Notes: generated from the sequence alone by a model not told the origin. A stretch of DNA of 64,000 nucleotides from Herbiconiux daphne (GCF_024979295.1 NZ_JANLCJ010000005.1:1-64000); one strand, 5' to 3'. Positions 1 through 8,160 are shown, counted from the stretch's first letter. Translations and numbers: made by a program.

Positions 1-82
1 GCCGCCATCGGCGACCGCGCCGCCATCGGCGACCGCGCCGCCATCGCCGACCGCGCCGCCACCGCCGACCGCGCCGCCATCC
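1..82. repeat. 18-bp tandem repeat encoding an interdomain linker
   Basis: Four and a half near-identical 18-bp units of the form gccgccatcggcgaccgc lie inside the partial APH gene. On the minus strand they read as Gly-Gly-Ala-Val-Gly/Ala-Asp hexapeptides. In-frame repeat number could vary between strains without breaking the protein. Confidence 0.8.
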
Positions 83-1182
83 GCCCCCGGCCCTCCGGCG
101 GCCGCCACCGCCAGCGCGCCCCGCAGGTGCGCGGTCAGCACCGGCAGGGGCAGGCTCGTCGCCACGTCGAAGATGCGGTGCTCGTGGGCGAAGTTCGCTC
201 GGGTGTAGCTGTTGTCGGGGTCGGTCGCGGCGGCGTGACGGGCGCTCACCACCAGCATCGTCGCGCGTGCCACCACGAGGGGCCAGAACGCGTCGACCTC
301 GGCGTCGGAGAGCGGGCGCCGAGCGTGGAACGCGCGCACGGCGGGCAACACCGACACCGGCGTCGCGCTGCGGTGATGCAGCAGCGACGAGCAGGTCACC
401 GCGATCTCGCCCACCGCCCAGGAGTGCATCACGTCACCGAAGTCGATGATGCCCACGGGCTCCGGCTGCCCGGCCGGGTTGGTCAGGGCGACCACGTTGT
501 CGTCGGTGAGGTCGCCGTGGATCACCTGGCGAGGCAGGTCGTCGCGCACGGCGCCGATCGCGGCCCAGGCCTCGTCGAACGCCGCCTGCAGGCGCGCGGC
601 GAGTTCCGAGTCGTCGACGAACGGCATCAGGTCGGTGACGAGGCGCTGGGCGTTCCGCAGGTCCCACTCGAGGTCGCGCTCGGTTCCCGGGTGTTCGAAC
701 CCGTCGAGCGCGAGCACCGACCGCGCCGCGAACGACCCGAGGGCCTCGGCCGCGGCCGGTCGCAGATACCGCGAACCCGACAGGGGAGTGCCGTGCAAGA
801 ATGACAGCAGGCGCACGTGCAACGTCTGATCCGCGAGTTGCACCGAGCTCACGAGTCCGCCGTTCTCGGTGGGCCGGGTGCGAGGAGCCGCGACATCCGG
901 AGTTCTCGACACGAATCGGGCCGCGGCGAGCGACTGCGCCTCGAGCTCGTCGACCCGCGCCGAGGGGTTGGCGAACTTCAGAACGAACCGACCACGGCTG
1001 CCCGCGTCGACGAGGAAGTTGGCGTCTTGCTGGCTGCCGAGCGCTGTCACCTCGAGCGACTGCCCCGGGCCCGCGGTCAGGCCGAATTCCTCGGCTGCCA
1101 CCCGCATCGCGAGCGCGACCGGAACCACGGGCGCGGGCGTGATCGCCACGGCGAACGAGCGGGCGCCGTCTGAGGAGGTCAC
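1..1182 (-). CDS. APH-family phosphotransferase domain protein (partial, continues left of window)
   Basis: About 394 codons are visible and the gene runs off the left edge. I start it at GTG 1182 because the ATG five bases upstream hits an immediate stop. Residues 30-60 carry a GL..L-SQQDANFLV stretch typical of the hydroxylysine-kinase/homoserine-kinase-type APH group. The Brenner motif HGDLTDDNV is at about 222 and the metal-binding DFG at about 247. After the kinase-like domain (about 360 residues) comes a Gly-Ala-Val-Asp repeat that looks like an interdomain linker. In Actinobacteria this kinase is often fused to a peptidase and/or class III aminotransferase domain, so a C-terminal enzyme beyond the edge is likely but unseen. 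The substrate is probably a small amino alcohol or amino acid derivative. Divergent from the GntR operon. Confidence 0.75.
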   Translation of the reverse strand, partial: MTSSDGARSFAVAITPAPVVPVALAMRVAAEEFGLTAGPGQSLEVTALGSQQDANFLVDAGSRGRFVLKFANPSARVDELEAQSLAAARFVSRTPDVAAPRTRPTENGGLVSSVQLADQTLHVRLLSFLHGTPLSGSRYLRPAAAEALGSFAARSVLALDGFEHPGTERDLEWDLRNAQRLVTDLMPFVDDSELAARLQAAFDEAWAAIGAVRDDLPRQVIHGDLTDDNVVALTNPAGQPEPVGIIDFGDVMHSWAVGEIAVTCSSLLHHRSATPVSVLPAVRAFHARRPLSDAEVDAFWPLVVARATMLVVSARHAAATDPDNSYTRANFAHEHRIFDVATSLPLPVLTAHLRGALAVAAAGGPGADGGAVGGGGAVGDGGAVADGGAVADGG

Positions 1183-1220
1183 TCCATGATCATCGCATCC
1201 CTTGACAGATCGGCCCAAGC

Positions 1221-1252
1221 CTGGTTGGTTAGTTACATGAGTAATGAACCAG
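1221..1252 (+). promoter_or_regulatory. Inverted repeat spanning the gntR start, putative autoregulatory operator
   Basis: CTGGTT (1221-1226) and AACCAG (1247-1252) flank an inner TTA...TAA pair, giving a symmetric element centred just before the gntR start codon at 1244. An inner TTAC-ATGA-GTAA dyad is also visible. A -35-like TTGACA lies at 1202-1207. YtrA-type GntR regulators typically bind such sites at their own promoter; the role here is inferred. Confidence 0.55.
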
Positions 1253-1624
1253 CCAAGGATCGCCGTCGTGGATGACTCACGGCCGATCTTCGTTCAGATC
1301 GCGGAGCTGATCGAGAACGACATCATCGGGGGAGCCCTGCCGGAAGAGACGCAGGTTCCCTCGACCAACGACTTCGCGGCGTTCCACCGCATCAACCCCG
1401 CCACGGCGGGCAAGGGCGTGAACCTGCTGGTCGACGAGGGAATTCTCTACAAGAAGAGGGGGATCGGCATGTTCGTCGCCGAAGGAGCCCGAAGCCGGCT
1501 CGTGGCCAAGCGCCGCGACCAGTTCCAGAACGAGTACGTGCGGCCACTGGTGACCGAGGCCGGCAAGCTCGGCATCACCGAGACCCAGCTCGTCGAGATG
1601 ATCAGAGAGGAAGGCGCCGAATGA
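1244..1624 (+). CDS. GntR family (YtrA-type) transcriptional regulator
   Basis: A 126-residue protein, short for GntR because it has only the N-terminal winged helix-turn-helix (about residues 12-80; motif PSTNDFAAFHRINPATAGKG) followed by a short helical tail. This size and the operon with an ABC transporter fit the YtrA subfamily. The stop overlaps the next ATG by four bases (ATGA), so it is translationally coupled to the ATPase. It probably represses this operon through the palindrome over its own start. The inducer is not visible; YtrA relatives often respond to cell-envelope stress. Confidence 0.85.
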   Translation: MNQPRIAVVDDSRPIFVQIAELIENDIIGGALPEETQVPSTNDFAAFHRINPATAGKGVNLLVDEGILYKKRGIGMFVAEGARSRLVAKRRDQFQNEYVRPLVTEAGKLGITETQLVEMIREEGAE

Positions 1625-2511
1625 GCGCGGTAGTCGAGGTCTCGCACCTCACGAAGAACTTCAGAAGCGTCACCGCCGTCGACGACGTGAGCTTCACCGT
1701 CGAGGAGAACATGATCTACGGCCTGCTCGGCCGCAACGGCGCCGGCAAGACGACGCTCATGCAGCTGCTCACGGGGCAGGACTTCGCGACCCGCGGCGAC
1801 ATCCGCGTGTTCGGCGAGAATCCAGTCGAGAACGCCCCGGTGCTGCAGCTCGTGAGCTTCATCAAAGAGAGCCAGAAGTACCCCGACGATTTCAAGCCCA
1901 AGCACGTGCTGAAGAGCGCACCGTGGTTCTTCCCGTTCTGGGACGCCGACTTCGCCGAGCGACTGATCGACGACTTCCGGCTGCCGCTGAACCGGCGCAT
2001 CAAGAAGCTCTCGCGCGGGCAGCTCTCGTCGATCGGCGTCATCGTCGGTCTGGCGTCACGCGCGCCGCTCACCTTCTTCGACGAGCCCTACCTCGGGCTC
2101 GACGCGGTGGCCCGGCAGATCTTCTACGACCGCCTGCTCGAAGACTACGGCGAGCACCCCCGCACCGTCATCCTGTCCACGCACCTGATCGACGAGGTCT
2201 CGAACCTGCTCGAACACGTGCTCGTGATCGACGAGGGCAAGATCATCGTCGATCAGGATGCCGACACCCTCCGCGGCTCGGCTACCACCGTGGTCGGCAC
2301 CCGAACGGCGGTCGACGCCTTCGTGGCCGACCGCGAGGTGCTGCACCGCGACTACGTGGGCGGACTGGCATCCGTCACGGTCGGCCGCCTCGGCCAGGCC
2401 GAGCGCCTCGAGGCGGCTGACGCCGGCCTCGAGCTCTCGCCGGTGTCGCTGCAGCAGCTGATCGTCAGAAAGACGAACGTCTCCCAGAAGGAATTCGAGC
2501 AGAGCGCATGA
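1621..2511 (+). CDS. ABC transporter ATP-binding protein
   Basis: A 296-residue single nucleotide-binding domain protein. Walker A is GRNGAGKTT (about 38-46), the signature region is LSRGQLSSIG and Walker B is LTFFDEPYLGLD, followed by a D-loop and the switch histidine in STHLIDE. The signature has SRGQ rather than SGGQ, a mild deviation. It overlaps gntR by four bases and the permease by four bases. With the permease it forms an ABC-2-like transporter of the YtrB class. Substrate unknown. Confidence 0.9.
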   Translation: MSAVVEVSHLTKNFRSVTAVDDVSFTVEENMIYGLLGRNGAGKTTLMQLLTGQDFATRGDIRVFGENPVENAPVLQLVSFIKESQKYPDDFKPKHVLKSAPWFFPFWDADFAERLIDDFRLPLNRRIKKLSRGQLSSIGVIVGLASRAPLTFFDEPYLGLDAVARQIFYDRLLEDYGEHPRTVILSTHLIDEVSNLLEHVLVIDEGKIIVDQDADTLRGSATTVVGTRTAVDAFVADREVLHRDYVGGLASVTVGRLGQAERLEAADAGLELSPVSLQQLIVRKTNVSQKEFEQSA

Positions 2512-3293
2512 CCATTCAGACCGAACCCACCGCCCCCGCGGCATCCGATCGCCTCGGCGGCAGCCGCATCATCGCCGTGCTGCGGCTCAACTTCGTCAAC
2601 CGGTTCGCCGTTCTCGGGCTGCCCTGGATGATTCTCGGATTCATCTTCGTGGTGAACCTGGCTATCTGGTGGATCATCTTCTCGTCGGTCAGCGACCCGG
2701 CCGACCGAGCGGATGTCTCGGAGGGCCTGCAGTACAGCGGCGCATCGTTCTACATCTTCGTCTACATGGCCGTGGTGGGGGTGCAGGCCATCGCCATGAC
2801 CTTCCCGTTCGCCCTCGGCTACAGCGTGACCCGGCGAGACTTCTGGCTCGGCACGGCGCTCACCTTCGTGGTGCTGTCGGCCCTCTACAGCGCCGGCATG
2901 ACGCTGCTCGCCGCCATCGAGGTCTGGACGAACGGCTGGGGCTTCGGCGGCCGCATGTTCACGGCGCTCTACTTCGGCGGCACGGAGGCGCCGTGGTTCG
3001 AGCGGTTCTTCCTGTTCTTCGCGGCGTTCTTGTTCTTCTTCTTCGTCGGCGCCGCGATCGCCGCCATCTATCAGCGGTGGCGCGTGAACGGCATGGTGGT
3101 GTTCACTGCCGTGCTCACGCTGGCGCTGGTCGCGGTGGTCGGCGTGATCACCCTCAGCAACAGCTGGCCGGCGGTGGGCGAGTGGTTCGCGGTGAACGGG
3201 CCGGCCGGAGTGGTGGCGTGGAGCCTGCTGCCCACGGCGGTGTCGGCGCTCGCCGGGTTCCTGCTGCTGCGCCGGGCGACGCCGAAGACCTGA
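2508..3293 (+). CDS. ABC transporter permease, six-TM type
   Basis: A 261-residue integral membrane protein with about six hydrophobic segments, including one at about 38-58 just after a short cytoplasmic N-terminus. It starts inside the ATPase gene (ATGA overlap) and ends immediately before a long palindrome that probably terminates the operon. No sequence motif reveals the substrate. It is assigned as the membrane partner from operon structure and hydrophobicity. Confidence 0.85.
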   Translation: MTIQTEPTAPAASDRLGGSRIIAVLRLNFVNRFAVLGLPWMILGFIFVVNLAIWWIIFSSVSDPADRADVSEGLQYSGASFYIFVYMAVVGVQAIAMTFPFALGYSVTRRDFWLGTALTFVVLSALYSAGMTLLAAIEVWTNGWGFGGRMFTALYFGGTEAPWFERFFLFFAAFLFFFFVGAAIAAIYQRWRVNGMVVFTAVLTLALVAVVGVITLSNSWPAVGEWFAVNGPAGVVAWSLLPTAVSALAGFLLLRRATPKT

Positions 3294-3295
3294 TG

Positions 3296-3373
3296 CGGTT
3301 AGCGGATGCAGAAATAACGAGGAGCGACGTCGAAGAGGGCGTCGCTCCTCGGTATTTCTGCATCGGCTAACCG
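3296..3373. repeat. Long palindromic element, family A copy 1
   Basis: 34-nt arms (3296-3329 and 3340-3373) pair with only two mismatches around a 10-nt loop. The arm begins CGGTTAGCGGATGCAGAAAT. A related palindrome with the same arm pattern and loop length lies at 48313-48388. It sits after the ABC permease stop and can act as a terminator, but shared sequence with the second copy indicates a dispersed repeat family. Confidence 0.85.
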
Positions 3374-3406
3374 AATGAGGTGGTCGCGGTGCGGCGGGCG
3401 GGCGAT

Positions 3407-3418
3407 TGCAACGTTGTA
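3407..3418. promoter_or_regulatory. Putative LacI-type operator upstream of the lacI-family gene
   Basis: TGCAACGTTGTA is a near-perfect palindrome with a central CG, the usual LacI-family geometry. The same AACGTTG core recurs twice in front of the arabinofuranosidase gene (4524-4554), suggesting one regulator controls both promoters. Confidence 0.55.
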
Positions 3419-3425
3419 GACTCCC

Positions 3426-3465
3426 GATCGAGCGATCGAGCGATCGAGCGATCGAGCGATCAAGC
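3426..3465 (+). repeat. 8-bp tandem repeat in the lacI leader
   Basis: Four exact gatcgagc units plus one gatcaagc unit lie between the putative operator and the ribosome binding site of the LacI-family gene. Copy-number change would alter leader length. Confidence 0.8.
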
Positions 3466-3478
3466 GAGAGGGGCCGCC

Positions 3479-4486
3479 GTGACCGTGACCCTGCGCGAGG
3501 TGGCCGCGGCCGCAGGGGTGTCGATCAAGACCGTCTCCAACGTCATCAACGGCTATGCCCACATCAGCGCCCGCACCCGCGAGGCCGTCGAGAAGGCGGT
3601 CGCCGACCTCGGCTACCAGCCCAATCTTTCGGCCCGCGGCCTGCGCTCGGGCCGCACGGGGGCGATCGGCCTCGTCATCCCCGACCTCAAGAACCCCTAC
3701 TTCGCCGAGCTGGCGGGCTCGGTCATGCGGGCCGCCTCGCAGCACGGGCTCGCCGTCTTCGTCGAGCAGACCGGCGGCGACCGCGCACAGGAGCTCGCCG
3801 TTCTCGCCAGTCCTCGCATGCGCATGGCCGACGGCATCCTGTTCAGCGTCACCGGCCTCGATCAAGCGGATGCCGCCACCGTCGCCTTCCCCGTGACCAC
3901 CGTGCTGCTCGGCGAGCGTATCTTCGGCGCCGGGGCCGACCACGTGACCATGAAGAACGTCGAGGCCGCCCGCGCCGCGACCGAGCATCTCATCGAGCTC
4001 GGCCGCTCGCGGATCGTGGCGCTCGGAGCTCGCCCGCACGAGGTGTCGGGGTCGGCCGGGCTGCGACTGCGGGGCTACCGCGAGGCGCTCGAGGCAGCCG
4101 GCATCCCTTTCCGTGACGAGCTCGTGGTCGACGCGACCCCGTGGCACCGCGCCGACGGTGCGCGCGCGGTGCGCGAGCTGCTCGCGGCGGGCACGGGCTT
4201 CGACGCGGTGTTCGCGTTCAACGACACGCTCGCGTTCGGCGCCATGCGGGCGCTCGGCGACGCCGGCCTCGGGGTGCCCCGCGACGTGGCGATCATCGGC
4301 TTCGACGACGTCGACGAGGCGCGCTACTCGATGCCCGCGCTCACGTCGATCGACCCGGGGCGCGACGAGATCGCCGAGACGGCGGTGCGCTTGCTGGCCG
4401 CCCGCATCGGAGGCGACAGCACGGAGCCGTTCGTGCTGCACGAGGCGGCGTTCCGGATCGTGACGCGCGAGTCCACCGGCGGTTGA
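3479..4486 (+). CDS. LacI family transcriptional regulator
   Basis: I start it at GTG 3479, which has a GAGAGGGG ribosome binding site five bases upstream; longer in-frame starts would run into the tandem repeat. The protein is about 335 residues: HTH at the N-terminus (TLREVAAAAGVSIKTVSNVI), hinge YQPNLSARGLRSGRTG, then a periplasmic-binding-like sensor domain ending in IIGFDDVDEARYSMPALTSI. It lies directly before a GH51 arabinofuranosidase gene with shared AACGTTG operator-like sites. It probably represses arabinan use and responds to arabinose or an arabino-oligosaccharide (inferred). Confidence 0.9.
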   Translation: MTVTLREVAAAAGVSIKTVSNVINGYAHISARTREAVEKAVADLGYQPNLSARGLRSGRTGAIGLVIPDLKNPYFAELAGSVMRAASQHGLAVFVEQTGGDRAQELAVLASPRMRMADGILFSVTGLDQADAATVAFPVTTVLLGERIFGAGADHVTMKNVEAARAATEHLIELGRSRIVALGARPHEVSGSAGLRLRGYREALEAAGIPFRDELVVDATPWHRADGARAVRELLAAGTGFDAVFAFNDTLAFGAMRALGDAGLGVPRDVAIIGFDDVDEARYSMPALTSIDPGRDEIAETAVRLLAARIGGDSTEPFVLHEAAFRIVTRESTGG

Positions 4487-4492
4487 GCGGTC

Positions 4493-4554
4493 TTGACAGC
4501 GTCGGCAGCGGCCGCCATCATCGGTTTACAACGTTATAGGTAAACGTTGTAAAC
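4493..4554 (+). promoter_or_regulatory. Arabinofuranosidase promoter with 12-bp inverted-repeat operator
   Basis: A TTGACA -35 box is at 4493-4498 with a weak -10 near 4516-4522. Immediately downstream GTTTACAACGTT (4524-4535) and AACGTTGTAAAC (4543-4554) form a perfect 12-bp inverted repeat with a 7-nt spacer. Each arm also holds a LacI-like AACGTT core. The placement over the start of transcription suggests repression. Confidence 0.6.
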
Positions 4555-4607
4555 ACGCGAAGCCGCGACTCCCGGCTCGCCGATCGACCACGAAGGGCGC
4601 GGACGAC

Positions 4608-6128
4608 ATGCCGGAAGCCACCATCCTCCTCGACCCCCTGCACGCCGTCGGGCCGGTGCGGCGGCGCACGTTCGGGTCGTTCGTCGAGCACCTCGGGCGA
4701 TGCGTCTACGACGGGCTCTACGAGCCGGGGCATCCCACGGCCAACGACGACGGGTTCCGGCTCGACGTGGTCGAGCTGGTGCGCGAACTCGGGTCGAGCA
4801 CCATCCGCTACCCCGGCGGCAACTTCGTGTCGGGCTACAAGTGGGAAGACGGCGTCGGCCCCCGTGAGCAGCGCCCGGTGCGCCGCGACCTGGCCTGGCA
4901 CTCGCTCGAGTCGAACCAGGTCGGCACCGACGAGTTCGCCCGCTGGTGCGCGCTCACCGGTTCCGAGCTCATGCTCGCGGTCAACCTCGGCACCCGCGGC
5001 ACGGCCGAGGCGCTCGACCTGCTCGAATACGTCAACCACCCCTCGGGAACGGCGCTCAGCGACCAGCGCATCGCGAACGGAGGCACCGAGCCCTACGGCG
5101 TGCGCATGTGGTGCCTCGGCAACGAGATGGACGGGCCGTGGCAGGTCGGCCACCTCTCGGCCGACGACTACGGCAAGATCGCGTCGCGCACGGCGTCGGC
5201 GATGAAGATGGCCGACGACTCGCTCGAGCTCGTGGTGTGCGGGTCGTCGGGCTCGTCGATGCCGACCTTCGGCGAGTGGGAGCGGGTGGTGCTCGAGCAC
5301 ACCTACGACAGCGTCGACTACATCAGCTGCCACGCCTACTACCAGGAGCGCAAGGGCGACCTCGGGTCGTTCCTGGCGTCATCCGTCGACATGCAGTTCT
5401 TCATCGACACCGTCATCGCCACCGCCGATCACGTGAAGCACCGGCTGCGCAGCACCAAGACGATGCTGCTCTCGTTCGACGAGTGGAACATCTGGTACCT
5501 CGACGAGCACCAGGCCTCCGACGAGGTCAACGACGAGTGGCGCTTCGCTCCCCGCCAGCTCGAAGACGTGTACTCGGCCGCCGACGCCGTGGTGCTCGGC
5601 TCGCTGCTCATCACGCTGCTGAAGAACACGGACCGGGTGGCGTCGGCGAGCCTCGCCCAGCTGGTGAACGTGATCGCGCCCATCATGACCGAGCCCGGCG
5701 GCGACGCCTGGCGGCAGACCACGTTCCATCCGTTCTCGATCACGAGCCGGCTGGCCGCCGGAACGGTGCTGCGGCCCGTCATCGACAGCCCGCGCTACGA
5801 CACCGCCGTCTACGGCGAGGTCGACCTGATCGACTCTGTCGCGACCTGGGATGCCGCCACCGGGCGAGGCGCGGTGTTCCTCGTCAATCGCGACCAGACC
5901 TCGGAGCGCACGGTCACGATCGACGCGTCGAGCCTCGGCGCCGCACAACTCGTCGAGAGCCTCACCCTCTCCGACGACGACGTCTATGCCAAGAACACGC
6001 TCACCGACCAGAACCGCGTCACCCCTCACCCCAACGCGACCGCAACGCTCAGTGCCGGCATCCTCACCGTGACGCTCCCCCCGGTCTCCTGGACCGCCCT
6101 CTCCTTCCGCCGAGTTGCGCCAAAGTGA
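4608..6128 (+). CDS. Alpha-L-arabinofuranosidase, GH51
   Basis: A 506-residue cytoplasmic glycoside hydrolase (no signal peptide) that removes terminal alpha-L-arabinofuranosyl residues. Family GH51 features are FGSFVEHLGRCVYDGLYEP near the N-terminus, the acid/base glutamate in LGNEMDGP (about E173) and the nucleophile in SFDEWNIWY (about E291), on a TIM barrel followed by a C-terminal beta domain. The last residues (RRVAPK) and the stop codon are encoded by the left arm of a 63-bp palindrome, so the natural C-terminus has probably been replaced or trimmed by that element. Likely controlled by the upstream LacI protein. Confidence 0.93.
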   Translation: MPEATILLDPLHAVGPVRRRTFGSFVEHLGRCVYDGLYEPGHPTANDDGFRLDVVELVRELGSSTIRYPGGNFVSGYKWEDGVGPREQRPVRRDLAWHSLESNQVGTDEFARWCALTGSELMLAVNLGTRGTAEALDLLEYVNHPSGTALSDQRIANGGTEPYGVRMWCLGNEMDGPWQVGHLSADDYGKIASRTASAMKMADDSLELVVCGSSGSSMPTFGEWERVVLEHTYDSVDYISCHAYYQERKGDLGSFLASSVDMQFFIDTVIATADHVKHRLRSTKTMLLSFDEWNIWYLDEHQASDEVNDEWRFAPRQLEDVYSAADAVVLGSLLITLLKNTDRVASASLAQLVNVIAPIMTEPGGDAWRQTTFHPFSITSRLAAGTVLRPVIDSPRYDTAVYGEVDLIDSVATWDAATGRGAVFLVNRDQTSERTVTIDASSLGAAQLVESLTLSDDDVYAKNTLTDQNRVTPHPNATATLSAGILTVTLPPVSWTALSFRRVAPK

Positions 6129-6170
6129 CCACTTCCCCTGCGGGGAAGGTCACTTTGGCGCAACTCGGCG
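6108..6170. repeat. Palindromic element, family B copy 1 (overlaps the arabinofuranosidase 3' end)
   Basis: 23-bp perfect arms (6108-6130, 6148-6170; core GAGTTGCGCCAAAGTGACC) enclose a 17-nt loop that itself folds as TTCCCC-TGC-GGGGAA. Copies at 18769-18835 and 52149-52215 share the arms and loop length but have different inner stems. It supplies the stop codon of the GH51 gene and sits between convergent genes. Confidence 0.9.
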
Positions 6171-6177
6171 AGGGGGG

Positions 6178-8055
6178 TTAGACGAGGAGCTGGTGCTTTG
6201 CGAGGTCGCGGTAGAGCGGGGTGGATGCCACGAGCTCCGAGTGCGTGCCCACGCCCACGACCCGGCCGTGGTCGACCACCACGATCTGGTCGGAGTCGAC
6301 CACCGTCGACAACCGGTGTGCGATCACGATCAGCGACCGGTTCTCGGCCACGGCGTCGATCGCCCCGCGGAGCATCTGCTCGTTGAGCCCGTCGAGCGAC
6401 GACGTCGACTCGTCGAGCAGCAGCACCGGGGGAGCCGACAGCAGCGCGCGGGCGATCGCCAGCCGCTGGCGCTCGCCGCCCGAGAGCATGACCCCGTCTT
6501 CACCGACCGCCGCCGAGAGCCCCTCGGGCGAGCGGGAGAGCACCTCGCCGAGGTTGACGGCGTGCAGCACGGCGATGCACTCCTCGTCGGTCGCCTCGGG
6601 CGACGCGAGCAGCAGGTTCTGCCGGATGCTGCCGGCCAGCACCGGCGCATCCTGCTCCACGTAGCCGATCTGGGCCCGCAGCTCGGTGCGGTCGAGCTGC
6701 CGCACGTCGACGCCGCCGAAGCGCACCGCCCCTGACGTGGGGTCGTAGAAGCGCTCGATCAGCGCCAGAATGGTCGACTTGCCCGCACCCGACGGCCCCA
6801 CGATGGCCGTGCGCTTGCCGCGGCCGGCCGCGAAGCTCACGCCGTGCAGCACGCCGGTCTCGACCTCTTCGGCCACGCTGTCCTGCGACGACGAGTCGCC
6901 CGGCTTCGCCTCTTCGTCATAGGCGAAGTGCACGTCGACGAACTCGATCGCCGGCGCATTCGGTGACGCCGAGCCCGGCGCCGCGAGGGCGGCCAGCGCC
7001 CGGTCGTCCTGCCCCTCGACGGGCAGGTCGATGATCTCGCGGATGCGCCCGAGCGCGCCGAGCGCCTGGTTCACCGAGTTGAGGGCGCCGAACGCCTGGC
7101 CGAGCGGCATGATCATCATGAACAGGAACAGGATGAACGACACCAGGCTCGCGATGGTGATGGCGCCCGACGCCACACGGAACCCGCCGACTCCCAGCAC
7201 CACCAGCAGCGACACCTGCAGCGCGATGCCCGAGATCGGCACCACGAGGGCCGAGATCTTCGCGACCTTCACGCCCTGCTCCCACGCGCCCTGGGCGTCT
7301 TTCTCGACGGCCGCGATCTCGCGCTCGGTGGCGTTCGACGCTCGCACCGTGCGGATGGCGCTGATCGAGCGCTCGACGGCCGCCGCCAGGTCGCCCACCT
7401 TCTCCTGCTGCTTGCGGCTCGCGGTGCGGATGCGGCCCGAGATGAGCACCACGGTCACCACCGAGATGGCGATCACCAGCACGGTGAGGCCGAGCAGCAC
7501 CGGGTCGATGATGAGCATGGCCACCAGCGCGCCGATGAACACCAGCGACCCGCCGATCGCGTCGACGAGACCCTGCGTGATGACGGCGTAGAGCAGGGTG
7601 GAGTCGGAGCCGACGCGCGACACCAGGTCGCCCGTGCGCCGGGTGTCGAACTCGCTGATCGGCAGGCGCAGCATGCGCCGCACGAGCTGCTGGCGGGCCG
7701 AGAGCACGACGCTGGTGCCGGTGCGCTGCAGCAGGTAGTGCTGGAACCCGCTGATGATTCCGGATGCCACGACCAGCGCCACCAGGGCCCACACCAGCAT
7801 TCCCAGCGGCTCGTTCTGCTGCACGACCGTGATGACCTGGCTCACGAGGAGCGGTTGGGCGAGGCTGGCGGCCGCGCCGATGATGCTGAGCACGATGACC
7901 ACGCCCAGCACCTTCTTGTGCTCGAGCAGGAAGGGCAGCAGCTGGCTGAACTTCGCGCGCGGCCCGTCGTCGGGTTTGCGGCCGCGGCCGAACGGGCTGC
8001 GGGAGCGCGCCGGCTTGTCGGCTTCGCGCGGGGCGGGCGACGTGGTGGTGGTCAT
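6178..8055 (-). CDS. ABC exporter, fused membrane and ATPase domains
   Basis: About 625 residues from ATG 8055, which has an AGAGAAGAG ribosome binding site; longer in-frame starts lack one. The N-terminus is a six-TM ABC type-1 exporter domain (about 40-330) and the C-terminus a nucleotide-binding domain with Walker A IVGPSGAGKST, signature LSGGERQRLAIARALL and Walker B LLLDESTSSLD. This is a half-transporter of the MsbA/LmrA type, working as a homodimer for lipids or drugs. It lies just downstream of a small HTH gene on the same strand, which may control it. Convergent with the arabinofuranosidase gene across palindrome B1. Confidence 0.9.
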   Translation of the reverse strand: MTTTTSPAPREADKPARSRSPFGRGRKPDDGPRAKFSQLLPFLLEHKKVLGVVIVLSIIGAAASLAQPLLVSQVITVVQQNEPLGMLVWALVALVVASGIISGFQHYLLQRTGTSVVLSARQQLVRRMLRLPISEFDTRRTGDLVSRVGSDSTLLYAVITQGLVDAIGGSLVFIGALVAMLIIDPVLLGLTVLVIAISVVTVVLISGRIRTASRKQQEKVGDLAAAVERSISAIRTVRASNATEREIAAVEKDAQGAWEQGVKVAKISALVVPISGIALQVSLLVVLGVGGFRVASGAITIASLVSFILFLFMMIMPLGQAFGALNSVNQALGALGRIREIIDLPVEGQDDRALAALAAPGSASPNAPAIEFVDVHFAYDEEAKPGDSSSQDSVAEEVETGVLHGVSFAAGRGKRTAIVGPSGAGKSTILALIERFYDPTSGAVRFGGVDVRQLDRTELRAQIGYVEQDAPVLAGSIRQNLLLASPEATDEECIAVLHAVNLGEVLSRSPEGLSAAVGEDGVMLSGGERQRLAIARALLSAPPVLLLDESTSSLDGLNEQMLRGAIDAVAENRSLIVIAHRLSTVVDSDQIVVVDHGRVVGVGTHSELVASTPLYRDLAKHQLLV

Positions 8056-8160
8056 GCTCTTCTCTCTGTGGGTTTCTCTCTGTGGGTTCCGGAGCTTCGG
8101 GGGGTTCGATGCGGTCAGGGACGGGGCACGGATGCGCGCCAACCGGCGCGGTCGCCGGGC

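Noticed and set aside
3426..3465. 8-bp tandem repeats considered as replication-origin iterons
   Set aside because: Units are too short, no replication gene is nearby, and they lie in a regulator leader.
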